64,000 nt of DNA from CAMDKS01 sp964402975 (GTDB lineage: Bacteria; Bdellovibrionota_B; Oligoflexia; Oligoflexales; RGVZ01): NCBI GenBank assembly GCA_964402975.1, contig CAYOEM010000015.1, positions 3,984-67,983 of the forward strand. Direction: 5' to 3'. Position 1 is the stretch's first letter. Every line of letters begins with the position of its first letter. Below the pieces are notes generated by a model. It made no database searches. It was not told the DNA's origin and was given only the letters and a program-made list of their open reading frames with translations. This document shows, piece after piece, positions 50,927 to 59,393 of this stretch. The position numbers and the translations under genes were made by a program.

Positions 50927-52161
50927 CAGTAAAGGCTGTGGAACATCGTTATAGTAGCTGGCAATTTGCCATCTTTAGAATTTTATTTGGACTTTACCTG
51001 GCAATTCATTTCTTTGACTTGATCCCCTACGCGTCTGAGATCTGGAGTGGGTCTGGAAATATTTCTAATCCGGAAATTCTTCCCACTTACGGCGTTTTCC
51101 CAAATGTGCTGTTTTGGTTTACATCGCCAATCTTTGCGAAATTGTTTCTCACGTTTTTGTGCCTAGTTTCAATTTTTTTTATGGTTGGATTTTGGAGGCG
51201 ATCGTCAGCATTCATACTTTGGTATGGTTGGGCTTGTCTTTTGGGGCGTAATCCTTTTATAGCAAATCCCGGCATTCCATTTATAGGGCTACTACTGCTC
51301 TGTTGCGCCATCATTCCGGTGGGCGAGGCTCTATCGGTCAGCAAATCAAAAACCAGCGAGCCTTGGCATATGCCGTTTGGTATTTTTCAAGGTGTTTGGT
51401 GCATCATGGCCTTGGGCTACACGATTAGCGGTGTGCATAAGTGTATGAGCCCTTCGTGGGCGGACGGTACAGCTATCATCCACCTACTAAATAATCCGCT
51501 GGCTAGAGATAATGTCCTGCGTGCGCAGCTGCTATCGATGCCAGAAATACTCCTTCGCTGGAACACCTGGGGTGTTTTGGCTCTCGAGGTCTTGTTTGCG
51601 CCACTGTGTTTATTTAGGTTTACCCGAAAATGGACTTGGCTCGCCATGATCGGCATGCATTTAGGTATCGTTAGCCTCGTTAATTTTGCAGACCTTACGA
51701 TCGGTGTGCTTATGGTTCATTTGTTTACGTTTGATGAGCGTTGGCTTCCAGCAAGGAAAACAGAGGCAGCACCTGTACTCTTTTTTGACGGCGTTTGTGG
51801 TCTTTGTAACGGTTTTGTGCAGTTTTTATTTGATATTGACCAAACCACGATATTTAAGGTGAGCACTCTACAGGGAACGTTTGCCAGCCAGAAACTACCT
51901 GAAGGCTTGACCAAGGATTTAAATAGTCTTGTGGTGCTAAATGATAAAGGCCAGCTTCTAACAAAGTCGAAAGCGGTCTTGTACATATTCGGCACTGTGG
52001 GCGGGCTTTGGAGGCCTGTTTCTTGGGCTGGTGTTGTCATGCCAACGCCATTAACGGATATGATCTATGATTTTGTGGCCAAGAATCGCTACCGATGGTT
52101 TGGTCAACTAGAAGCCTGCCGTATGCCAACCCCTGAGGAACGCGGACGATTTATAGTTTAA
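50923..52161 (+). CDS. HTTM-domain membrane protein fused to a DCC thiol-disulfide domain (DUF393)
   Basis: This is a 412-residue protein. ATG 50923 lies 9 bases after GGAGGT and overlaps the previous stop (ATGA). An ATG 6 bases earlier is too close to the ribosome binding site. Residues 1-280 contain about seven helices resembling the HTTM / vitamin-K-dependent carboxylase-like membrane domain. Residues 285-412 form a DCC domain with the signature FFDGVCGLCNGFV (Cys292 and Cys295), thioredoxin-like. The joining of the two in one chain is seen in some bacteria; biochemical role unknown. Confidence 0.88.
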   Translation: MTVKAVEHRYSSWQFAIFRILFGLYLAIHFFDLIPYASEIWSGSGNISNPEILPTYGVFPNVLFWFTSPIFAKLFLTFLCLVSIFFMVGFWRRSSAFILWYGWACLLGRNPFIANPGIPFIGLLLLCCAIIPVGEALSVSKSKTSEPWHMPFGIFQGVWCIMALGYTISGVHKCMSPSWADGTAIIHLLNNPLARDNVLRAQLLSMPEILLRWNTWGVLALEVLFAPLCLFRFTRKWTWLAMIGMHLGIVSLVNFADLTIGVLMVHLFTFDERWLPARKTEAAPVLFFDGVCGLCNGFVQFLFDIDQTTIFKVSTLQGTFASQKLPEGLTKDLNSLVVLNDKGQLLTKSKAVLYIFGTVGGLWRPVSWAGVVMPTPLTDMIYDFVAKNRYRWFGQLEACRMPTPEERGRFIV

Positions 52162-52192
52162 AAAATGGCGAAGCTCTGAGAGGGTGGTTCTC

Positions 52193-52879
52193 GTGCGGCG
52201 AATGTCAGGTCTTGATTTTTTAGAGTTAGTGATTGCTGCGATCTTTTTCGGGGTCATCGCTCTTGCTACTTTTGGCGTTTATTCTCTTGCCCAATATATC
52301 TTTCCTGAAGAATCGCAGTCCCTGTATCGCACCGGCGGGCTGATCCTTGGTGTCGTCTTGGGCCTTTACTTGGCGGGCTGGGTCGTTTTCAAGGACCTTG
52401 GTCCAACGTTCTCGAAGATGATTCTTATGCCTTTTTTTGCTCCAAAAATTCAGATTGTTGTGCCGATGGGGTTTTCGGGGTTTGTGCATGTGATCTTTGG
52501 TGATGCGCTGGGAGTGATGGAAAAGGATCCAGGATTCGGATGCTATGTTGTTCGCGTTGGCGCCGATGGCAAAGCAACAGTACCTTGTCCTCCGAGATTG
52601 GCTTTTTTTTGGGACTTTATGTTGGGAGTCAGAGTCAGCGAGGATAGCAACGCAGGGACTGCTAAGGCGCAGATGATTTATCCTTGGCACCATGGATTTG
52701 GAAAAGGAAGAGCAGGGTTTAAGGGGTTAAATGCTTGCTGCTTATCGCTGTACTACGATACCCCAGAGCGTCTTGAGGAAATAAAGTCCGGAAAACGAGA
52801 GGCCCCCGAGATATCATACCGTGTTGAACATGAAATGATCGATGATTACTACGAACGTTTCGGCGTTAAGCGTCGTTAG
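52193..52879 (+). CDS. Membrane protein of unknown function (228 aa)
   Basis: Two transmembrane helices lie near residues 8-35 and 45-70. A soluble domain with several Cys and Trp follows (WHHGFGKGRAGF, ACCLSLYYDTPE). GTG 52193 follows GAGAGGG at good spacing; GTG 52184 overlaps that site. It is the last gene of the four-gene membrane operon, 31 bp after the HTTM-DCC gene. No family is recognised. Confidence 0.75.
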   Translation: MRRMSGLDFLELVIAAIFFGVIALATFGVYSLAQYIFPEESQSLYRTGGLILGVVLGLYLAGWVVFKDLGPTFSKMILMPFFAPKIQIVVPMGFSGFVHVIFGDALGVMEKDPGFGCYVVRVGADGKATVPCPPRLAFFWDFMLGVRVSEDSNAGTAKAQMIYPWHHGFGKGRAGFKGLNACCLSLYYDTPERLEEIKSGKREAPEISYRVEHEMIDDYYERFGVKRR

Positions 52880-52990
52880 TTGTGAGCAGGTGCTTATAAG
52901 TTTTAAAATATTAGTTTTAGTTTAACTCGAGGCCAAGCGGGACCTAAAACGTTGCCGTTCCCACAAAACTCCTTGTTGGGCAAAATAATC

Positions 52991-53539
52991 TTAGTAGAAA
53001 ACACTGGCAAGTTTCTCTTCGCTCCATCCGGCATCACGGCTAAGTCGATTTCTCAATTTGTTGTAGAGATTTACGAGTTCTCCATTTCGTTCATCAATGG
53101 TTTCAAAATCGGATCGAAGTTGTTTTAAGCCACGACTTAGGTGGTGCCAGGATTCTTTGAGGTTACTCAGGGAGCCGTGGCAGTCTAGTGCGGCTATATT
53201 TGGGTGTGCTTTCAAAAAAGAGTCGATAGCAGTCTCCCAAAACCAGAAAAAGTATTCGTTTTGCAGAGAATCAAAGTCGGCTGGGATAATCCCAGGTGGA
53301 ACCTTGACATTATGCTGGCTGAAAAACGTGGTAGGCCCACGAAAAAAAGCGTCAAAAAGTTTCCAGCGATCTCTTGGATCGGTGGTTTTATCAACTAGTT
53401 TTTTGAAGTCAGCAAATCTGGAGATGTTAGCCTTTCCGTAGTGGAATGCTTCAAGAATGTATAGATCAAAGATAGAAACTTTGCCGGCCTCGTACTCGCG
53501 GCGTAGTCGCTTAAGTTCAAGCGTGATGAGCTCGTTCAT
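52991..53539 (-). CDS. Helical protein of unknown function (182 aa)
   Basis: A charged, helical protein with aromatic-rich segments (EYFFWFWETAIDSFL) and no signal peptide or membrane helix. The C-terminal third (residues 125-170) looks like a coiled coil. It follows a small membrane-protein gene by 9 bp, so the two are probably co-transcribed. No known family is seen. Confidence 0.7.
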   Translation of the reverse strand: MNELITLELKRLRREYEAGKVSIFDLYILEAFHYGKANISRFADFKKLVDKTTDPRDRWKLFDAFFRGPTTFFSQHNVKVPPGIIPADFDSLQNEYFFWFWETAIDSFLKAHPNIAALDCHGSLSNLKESWHHLSRGLKQLRSDFETIDERNGELVNLYNKLRNRLSRDAGWSEEKLASVFY

Positions 53540-53548
53540 TTTTTTGAT

Positions 53549-54007
53549 TCATCGCAGATAATACTTTCGTGCGATCGAGCTTGGGGCAGCCATGACCAGT
53601 CCGCCTAATATATAACAGACTAAGAATTCTCCGAGCAGTCCGAATGCTTGGATATAGGTCACGTGATTCGGGGTTGTGAAAAATTCATAACCTAGTTGAA
53701 TCGCCCTAAGTATCGGCAGGAGCCAAATACTACGGCCCACAGTTAATGCTGCCGACGTTATCCATTTAGGTGGTCGCCTTACGAGCGCGAGCCATAGTTT
53801 GTTATCTAGGTCATCTGAGTTTATTGCTGGTAATTGGTCTTTAAAAGCTTTAATGATTACGAAAAATACTGCAGATAAAACAATCGTGAACAAGATCACG
53901 AAGAATATAAAAAGGGCCTCCAACGAAATCGGTTGTCTGGGAAAATAAATATGTCTCGGATAAATCAAGAAACAACCGGTTGTGTCATGGGTTTGATTAG
54001 GGCTCAA
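53549..54007 (-). CDS. Small membrane protein of unknown function (start uncertain)
   Basis: Up to 152 residues with about three hydrophobic helices (FIFFVILFTIVLSAVFFVI; SIWLLPILRAIQLG; LGEFLVCYILGGLVMAA). The only upstream start is TTG 54007, which lacks a ribosome binding site; internal TTG codons are alternatives. It lies 9 bp before the 182-residue gene on the same strand. No family is recognised. Confidence 0.55.
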   Translation of the reverse strand: MSPNQTHDTTGCFLIYPRHIYFPRQPISLEALFIFFVILFTIVLSAVFFVIIKAFKDQLPAINSDDLDNKLWLALVRRPPKWITSAALTVGRSIWLLPILRAIQLGYEFFTTPNHVTYIQAFGLLGEFLVCYILGGLVMAAPSSIARKYYLR

Positions 54008-54135
54008 AAACTATGTATATCTTGATCAGGCAGAGCTATGCGCCAGCAAGCCATTGTAACCGATTACCAGATATGTTTCATCGGGGTAGGTCTGAAAAGT
54101 TATATGTTACGCATATTAAAAGTTGATCGATATGC

Positions 54136-54170
54136 TTAATCAATACTCAATCAGTCGGGTGTCCCCAATT
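54136..54170 (-). repeat. REP-like repeat abutting a stop codon
   Basis: Read on the minus strand it runs from the TAA stop of the lipoprotein gene straight into ATTGGGGACACCCGACTG and ends GAGTATTGATTAA. It is a near-identical match to the copy at 333-366 and is closely related to the one at 63799-63834. Confidence 0.8.
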
Positions 54171-55113
54171 AAAAGTCGATTTCGGTGATTTTGATTTTAC
54201 GTTGGCCGGAGTCGGAGCGGCCTGGGCGGTTTGGTCCACCAGGAGGCATTTCACCGCGTGGCACAAAAATCTCGACGTTCACAGGTTTTTCCGTGTCGCA
54301 CCAGTTCCAGTCAAGGCGCATGCGAAACTTACGTGGAGACATAAAGCTTTGACCATTTCTCCATGATGACGGCTCTGCAAACGAGTGAGGCTTGTGAGCC
54401 CGTTCGTCAAAATAAATGGGCCACTGCTTTGGTGAATATTTAGTAATGAGCTGCAGTTGCTCGCCTTGGAGTTGTGGGTAGTCTTTAGGACTAATCCAAC
54501 TGTCCGTTTGTGAAAGAGAATCTTTTGTGTAGAGACGATGTTCGGCGACTAGGTTGACTTGGCCTTTGGTTCCTTTGGCCCAACTTCTTTTCAGCCACTC
54601 AAGATAAGCCTTGTGACGACGTTGGTCCCATGCATCTGCGGACTCACCGCGTTCTTTTTTGGGACCCACCCATGGGCCAGCACCTCGCAGGTGCTGCGAG
54701 TTAAGATTCAGCATGACAAAATACTTGTGACCTGGTCGAGGGGCTTCTTTGATAGGTGCCACTAGACCGTCAGGACCCTTTGTCAGCTCGTCATTGTACC
54801 AAACGGTTTCGCCGTCCATATGCAGTCTTGATCCGGTTTTGCAATCATCAACTGACCAATAAATGTCTCTTTGGGAAAGGAGCGCTCCAGGTTTGGTAGT
54901 AATGGCCTCGTACTCTTGGGGTGACAGTTGACGCCAGACGGCCCAGTAGACCATAAAGTGCTCGTCATCATCTGCAAATTGGGGCTCCGTATTGACTGTT
55001 TCATAGCTTTGAAAGGTTTCAGTGACGGTGTCTTTGAGAACGGCCTTGGGGCTTGTCGTTTTGCACGCGGCAAACGAAACCATAATCGCCGCACTCCAAA
55101 TAATAAGACGCAT
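54169..55113 (-). CDS. Lipoprotein of unknown function downstream of the urate oxidase gene
   Basis: This 314-residue protein has a lipobox (SFAACK, Cys17). The mature part is rich in Trp, Tyr, Arg and Pro, with alternating polar/aromatic stretches (WSVDDCKTGSRLH, MLNLNSQHLRG). The end is Pro/Gly-rich (EMPPGGPNRPGRS). No family is recognised. It begins 15 bp after the puuD stop, so it is the third gene of the uraH-puuD operon and may help in urate handling at the envelope, by context only. Confidence 0.75.
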   Translation of the reverse strand: MRLIIWSAAIMVSFAACKTTSPKAVLKDTVTETFQSYETVNTEPQFADDDEHFMVYWAVWRQLSPQEYEAITTKPGALLSQRDIYWSVDDCKTGSRLHMDGETVWYNDELTKGPDGLVAPIKEAPRPGHKYFVMLNLNSQHLRGAGPWVGPKKERGESADAWDQRRHKAYLEWLKRSWAKGTKGQVNLVAEHRLYTKDSLSQTDSWISPKDYPQLQGEQLQLITKYSPKQWPIYFDERAHKPHSFAEPSSWRNGQSFMSPRKFRMRLDWNWCDTEKPVNVEIFVPRGEMPPGGPNRPGRSDSGQRKIKITEIDF

Positions 55114-55128
55114 GATTCTGATCCTTTC

Positions 55129-56304
55129 CTATTGCCTTGATTCAAACCAGACGCGAATTGTTTCTCGTTCTGGCTCAGTCATCTCAGTTACGTTACCTAC
55201 GGGCATAATGCGTTGCTGCACAACTTGCGAAAATATGAGCGCAGCGTTTGCTTCTATCGCGCCAGTTGTCTCAAGTGAGAGGTTTTTGGGAGCCATTCCC
55301 ATAAGACGCGAGTTCACTGCATGGCATGGTACACAGCGCCTTTCGATAATTGGTTTTACATCATCAATGGTCGCTGTCTGGGGTGAGTTGGCTTGGGCTA
55401 GGTCAGACGGTGCTAGATAGGCGATTACTGAAAATATGACGGCAGTTGCCACCGCAGGATACCACCATTCATTGAGTCCCTTGTGACGTCTAACAAAATA
55501 ATGACGAATCAATGCTCCAGCGAGCATCATGGCGACGAGAAGTAACCACTGTAATTTATCGCTATAGATCACATGAAAGTGGTTGGATAGCATCGTGAAG
55601 AGAACGGGTAGGGTGAAGTAGGTGTTATGTACGCTTCTTTGTTTGCCTCGTTGTCCGTGGATAGGATCTGGCACTTTACCAGCTTGCATTTCGGCAATCA
55701 CAGTTCGTTGTCCCGGTATAATCCAAAAAAACACATTAGCCGTCATGGCCGTTGCCATCATGGCGCCAGTGATCAAAAACGCCGCTCTTGCGGCAAATAT
55801 TTGGCAAGTGAGCCACGACACAAATACCACCATCACCGCGACCCCGACCCCCACCAAAGTATCCTGCTTGAGCCAGCGGCACATGAGGTCGTAAACGATC
55901 CAGCCTGCGGCTAGTATTATGAGCGCAAACAAAACGGCTTGATTGGCTGTGATATTGGCCACGCGAGTGTCGACCATCATGGTTTTTGCGTTGAGAAGAT
56001 ACACCACGACAAACAGGGCAAAACCCGACAACCACGTGGAATAAGACTCCCAGTAAAACCAATGAAGATCTTTGGGAAGAAATTTTGGCGCGACGAGATA
56101 TTTTTGGGGATTATAAAATCCTCCACCGTGAACAGCCCAAAGTTCCCCGTCCACTCCTTTGTCTTGGAGGTCTTTTGATGCTGGTTTTTGGAGGTGATTA
56201 TCAAGCCAAACAAAATAAAAAGACGCCCCAATCCAGGCGATTCCGGTGATCACGTGGAGTGAGCGCAGGAGTATCTGTAGCCATTCCAAAATGTAGGCTT
56301 GCAT
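55129..56304 (-). CDS. puuD: Membrane cytochrome c urate oxidase
   Basis: This 391-residue protein is a urate hydroxylase of the PuuD family. An N-terminal membrane domain with about eight helices (DUF989 pattern: HVITGIAWIGASFYFVWLDN, WFYWESYSTWLSGF) is followed by a C-terminal cytochrome c domain with Cys324-x-x-Cys327-His328 and a candidate axial Met367. The family oxidises urate to 5-hydroxyisourate and passes electrons to cytochrome c rather than to oxygen. It lies 6 bp after hydroxyisourate hydrolase, the next enzyme of the pathway. Confidence 0.95.
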   Translation of the reverse strand: MQAYILEWLQILLRSLHVITGIAWIGASFYFVWLDNHLQKPASKDLQDKGVDGELWAVHGGGFYNPQKYLVAPKFLPKDLHWFYWESYSTWLSGFALFVVVYLLNAKTMMVDTRVANITANQAVLFALIILAAGWIVYDLMCRWLKQDTLVGVGVAVMVVFVSWLTCQIFAARAAFLITGAMMATAMTANVFFWIIPGQRTVIAEMQAGKVPDPIHGQRGKQRSVHNTYFTLPVLFTMLSNHFHVIYSDKLQWLLLVAMMLAGALIRHYFVRRHKGLNEWWYPAVATAVIFSVIAYLAPSDLAQANSPQTATIDDVKPIIERRCVPCHAVNSRLMGMAPKNLSLETTGAIEANAALIFSQVVQQRIMPVGNVTEMTEPERETIRVWFESRQ

Positions 56305-56310
56305 ATGGAC

Positions 56311-56661
56311 TCAGCTTCCCCGGTACGTGGAATAGGACCACGGGGACACAAGCAGTGGCACATGGTAGTGAGCCGAGCTGTCAGCGATGGAAAATCTGAT
56401 AGGGATTTCGCCGAGAAACGGAGGATCGGACAGTTTGGTGCGACTACGGAAGTAGTCGGCTGCGGAAAAAACTAATTCATAAGAGCCAGGTTTGAAGGCT
56501 GAGCCCTCTAAAAGTGGCCCATCACAGCGGCCATCCACATTCGTAGCAGTTTCTTTTAAAAGGCTTCGCTTGCCGTCTTTTATTTCGAAAAGGGCAAGTT
56601 TCATCGCCTGAGCGGGAATCCCCGAGGCTGTATCAAGAACATGTGTTGTTAAACGGCCCAT
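56311..56661 (-). CDS. uraH: 5-Hydroxyisourate hydrolase (transthyretin-like)
   Basis: This 116-residue protein shows the family hallmarks: N-terminal THVLDTASGIPA with His7, central Arg in DGRCDGP, HYHVPLL near residue 94 and the C-terminal YRGS. It opens 5-hydroxyisourate to OHCU, the substrate of the decarboxylase domain in the fusion protein. No signal peptide, so cytoplasmic. It is the first gene of an operon with puuD and a lipoprotein gene. Confidence 0.96.
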   Translation of the reverse strand: MGRLTTHVLDTASGIPAQAMKLALFEIKDGKRSLLKETATNVDGRCDGPLLEGSAFKPGSYELVFSAADYFRSRTKLSDPPFLGEIPIRFSIADSSAHYHVPLLVSPWSYSTYRGS

Positions 56662-56740
56662 ACAGTAATGCCTACAAGAGTGGGTAAGTTCAGTGCCCCA
56701 AGGGTCGGGGGCACGGGTCTTTTCCTAGACCTTGTTTTTA

Positions 56741-57898
56741 TTACCGTCCAATAGGGTTTGCAAGCACTGTCGTCGAGTTAATTGAGTTTTCGTAAAGAGC
56801 CTTGAGAGTGCTAAATCTTAGTGGGCCTACGTCCTTGAATTCTGGAGGATCTTGCTTCCAAATGAAATCAGGACGATCCTGGGTTAGCCAAGCGCCGCCA
56901 ATAATTTGACCATCTGCATTTAGTTCAAGCCGGTAGCTGTAGGTTCTAGAAGGCGTATTGGTGATGCCCGTCTCCCAGTGGGAACCTGCCTCGCTAATAA
57001 ACTGCATAATTGTTTCCAGCGTGATCTCTTTTACGGTACCCGGCGCGGCACCAGGACTGGCGCCGTCAACTTCTGAGATAACTCGGCTTTCGTAGCCATA
57101 AACTGGGTGGTTCCATACTTGGAGGTCTCTCGTTATATCAGCGACAAACCCCTCGTGTTTAACGCCGATTTGATTTGTGAGAACCAAGTGAAACGTTCCT
57201 GCATTGGTGTCGCGACACTCAGGGGACACGGCCGCTGATGGGTTACGAGATAAATCGATATTGCAGCGTTCAGCAACGAAGTACGTGCGAGAGTCGCTAA
57301 AGTTACCAACGTAAAGGTCAATGAGTGCCTTAACATCAGCCGCTCCAAACGGTATTTCGATACCGTCGGCATTGGTCATCAAGACTGCTTTGGGCTCCTC
57401 AAGCGTCAAAGCGGCCGATGCCCAACCGTGACATAGTCCTTCCCAAGTTGGCGCATTACGGCCTGTTCGAGACCGCTCCGAGTTGAGCAGAGTGTAATTA
57501 TAGTCAGCGTTTAGAAGATCGAATTTCTCCGCGGGTGATAGCCTTGCAATTTGAGCCGGACCCATTCTGCGTAAACGGCGGTAAGGGAGGGCCCTATAAC
57601 CGAAGCTATCTTCATAGTAATTGAATGGAGTATTCCAGCGTAGTGCGATACCGCCTAGATATGACGGCCAGTACGAGTCCGACCATGGTGCTTTCTCAAG
57701 GGTAGACGCAGTTGGTAGAGCCGCAAATTTTCGCTCAAAATCAGTCGGCAGGAAGTTCAGAGGATCATTTGGCTCATTCCACTCTTCTTTTAAACTAGAG
57801 GAACTGGGCTCATGGCGTTTCCCGCACCCAAATGCCGATAAGGCAAGCATCAAACAAGTCGATCCCATCAGCGTTTTGTGAGCTATTCGTGCTTTCAT
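56741..57898 (-). CDS. Lipoprotein resembling transglutaminase-elicitor family
   Basis: This 385-residue protein has a signal peptide and lipobox (SAFGC). The core contains GLCHGWASAALTLEEP at about residue 155, then DVKALIDLYVG, and later TFHLVLTNQIGVKHEGFVADITRDLQVWNHPV. These elements match the pattern of the transglutaminase elicitor family, in which the Cys and following His lie at the active site. Relatives include oomycete cell-wall elicitors. A cross-linking or protease-like role in the envelope is plausible but unproven. Confidence 0.72.
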   Translation of the reverse strand: MKARIAHKTLMGSTCLMLALSAFGCGKRHEPSSSSLKEEWNEPNDPLNFLPTDFERKFAALPTASTLEKAPWSDSYWPSYLGGIALRWNTPFNYYEDSFGYRALPYRRLRRMGPAQIARLSPAEKFDLLNADYNYTLLNSERSRTGRNAPTWEGLCHGWASAALTLEEPKAVLMTNADGIEIPFGAADVKALIDLYVGNFSDSRTYFVAERCNIDLSRNPSAAVSPECRDTNAGTFHLVLTNQIGVKHEGFVADITRDLQVWNHPVYGYESRVISEVDGASPGAAPGTVKEITLETIMQFISEAGSHWETGITNTPSRTYSYRLELNADGQIIGGAWLTQDRPDFIWKQDPPEFKDVGPLRFSTLKALYENSINSTTVLANPIGR

Positions 57899-57995
57899 GT
57901 TGAAGAAATCTCCCCTCGAGTTAAAGATAAAAAATGCCGCAAATGAGCGGCACTAGGTTAACGCGTTACGACCCGTTTGTTCCATTTTCCAGCCA

Positions 57996-58847
57996 TTAGT
58001 TTTGTGGAAGCAGCAGTCTGAAATTCAGAGCTTGCTGCGCCTCATCTAAAAACGGCCAGAATTCAGTCAGATCCGTAAATACGGTTGTGCCCTTCTTACA
58101 GGTGCGGTCGCCACGTGAGACGATTCCAACAAGCCAAACGTTTCGTCCAGCCGTGAAAAAGGCAGGACCGCCTGAATCGCCAAGACAACCCATTTTTCCG
58201 GTTGGATCTACGGCTGTGAACTCCATGACAGGCTTGCTGACTTTGCTGATTTTCAGGTCGACTTTTTGAAGCACACCAGACGACTCTGGATCACTACCAT
58301 CCGTTCTGCCGTAGCCAGCAATCGTAATCGGAAGATTCGACTCAACACTCCAGCGGGATGAGTTGATCAGGATGGGTACAGGAATTGTTCCAGCGGACGG
58401 CTCAATTGTTTTGACAAGGGCCACATCATTTGGGGCCGATTCTGGCTCGAGGACCTCGAGAAGGCCTCGTGAATAGTTTTGATGCGCCATCACTTCGCGC
58501 TCAACTTTCAACACCTCAGGTTTAGCCCAGTTTTTCGAATCGGTTCCACTTAGTTGACGAGCTCGACCTTGATAAATTGAAAGACCAGTTCGAATAGTCC
58601 AATCGGTCATATCCTTACCGTAAACGCAGTGCGCTGCTGTAATAAAGATGTCACTGGCTATCGGTGCAACCGAGCACACAACTTTCTCGTCTGCATCAAC
58701 AAGAACGGCAACTCGATTTGCTAAAGGGTCCTGAGCACTGACGGGAGTACCGCCAATGATTTTTTGCGAGGAAGGCTCAGGTGTTCTGCAATTTGAGACA
58801 AGTAGAACAAGTAGTAAGCTGGCGATGCTAGAAGCTGAAAATGTCAT
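57996..58847 (-). CDS. Trypsin-like serine protease (S1 family), exported
   Basis: This 283-residue protein has an N-terminal signal with a weak lipobox (VSNC). An activation-like junction KIIGGTP is followed by His in TAAHCVYG, Asp in NDVALVK and Ser in GDSGGPAFF, the complete S1 triad. Two Cys pairs flank the catalytic residues as in trypsins. Such secreted proteases are abundant in predatory and lytic bacteria. It lies 97 bp upstream of the transglutaminase-elicitor-like gene on the same strand. Confidence 0.93.
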   Translation of the reverse strand: MTFSASSIASLLLVLLVSNCRTPEPSSQKIIGGTPVSAQDPLANRVAVLVDADEKVVCSVAPIASDIFITAAHCVYGKDMTDWTIRTGLSIYQGRARQLSGTDSKNWAKPEVLKVEREVMAHQNYSRGLLEVLEPESAPNDVALVKTIEPSAGTIPVPILINSSRWSVESNLPITIAGYGRTDGSDPESSGVLQKVDLKISKVSKPVMEFTAVDPTGKMGCLGDSGGPAFFTAGRNVWLVGIVSRGDRTCKKGTTVFTDLTEFWPFLDEAQQALNFRLLLPQN

Positions 58848-58991
58848 CTCTAAAAACCATCCAAACTATGGGTGATTAAAATAAGCACAGCCGGCGTCTT
58901 ATATTAATTTCTATGGAAATGGTCAATATATATTAGTTTTAATAATTGACCATTGATTACAGGGGGTTTCCCGGTCGTAGGGAGGATTTTT

Positions 58992-59369
58992 CTAGGAGTT
59001 TACAATGACGGGGCGAAATTGTTCCTCTACCGAGAGCCAGGCGTCCCGAAGCGAGGGCTCAAGACCCAAGTCCACCAGAACCTCCCGCATGAGGACTTGG
59101 CGGCGGTTAAAATGGACTGGTCTAATCTTGAATGGTTTGTGGGCTGCTTTTAGAGGTTTACCGCTATAGTTGGCGGGACCGCCCAGCATGGCTGAAACGA
59201 AATGGATCTGTTGTTCTGTGATGTGTTGAATGTCTGATTTGAAGAAGAAGTGGCCAATCAGGACGTCTTGGAAGGCTCTTTTATAGAACTCGGCCACGGC
59301 CTTCGCAATGAAGGCGTGGCCTATCTGATCATATAAACCGGGATTCCTAGTTTCCTCTAATCCAGTCAT
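58992..59369 (-). CDS. Truncated haemoglobin (2/2 globin)
   Basis: This 125-residue protein starts GLYDQIGHAFIAKAVAEFYKRA, as truncated globins do. It retains LGGPANYSGKP and a candidate proximal His in KAAHKPFKI followed by VHF. The family binds O2 or NO. Subgroup assignment is uncertain. It is monocistronic-looking, 24 bp upstream of the beta-barrel gene's 3' end. Confidence 0.85.
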   Translation of the reverse strand: MTGLEETRNPGLYDQIGHAFIAKAVAEFYKRAFQDVLIGHFFFKSDIQHITEQQIHFVSAMLGGPANYSGKPLKAAHKPFKIRPVHFNRRQVLMREVLVDLGLEPSLRDAWLSVEEQFRPVIVNS

Positions 59370-59393
59370 GCGCCTTTCGGAGCAAGCCAGGGT

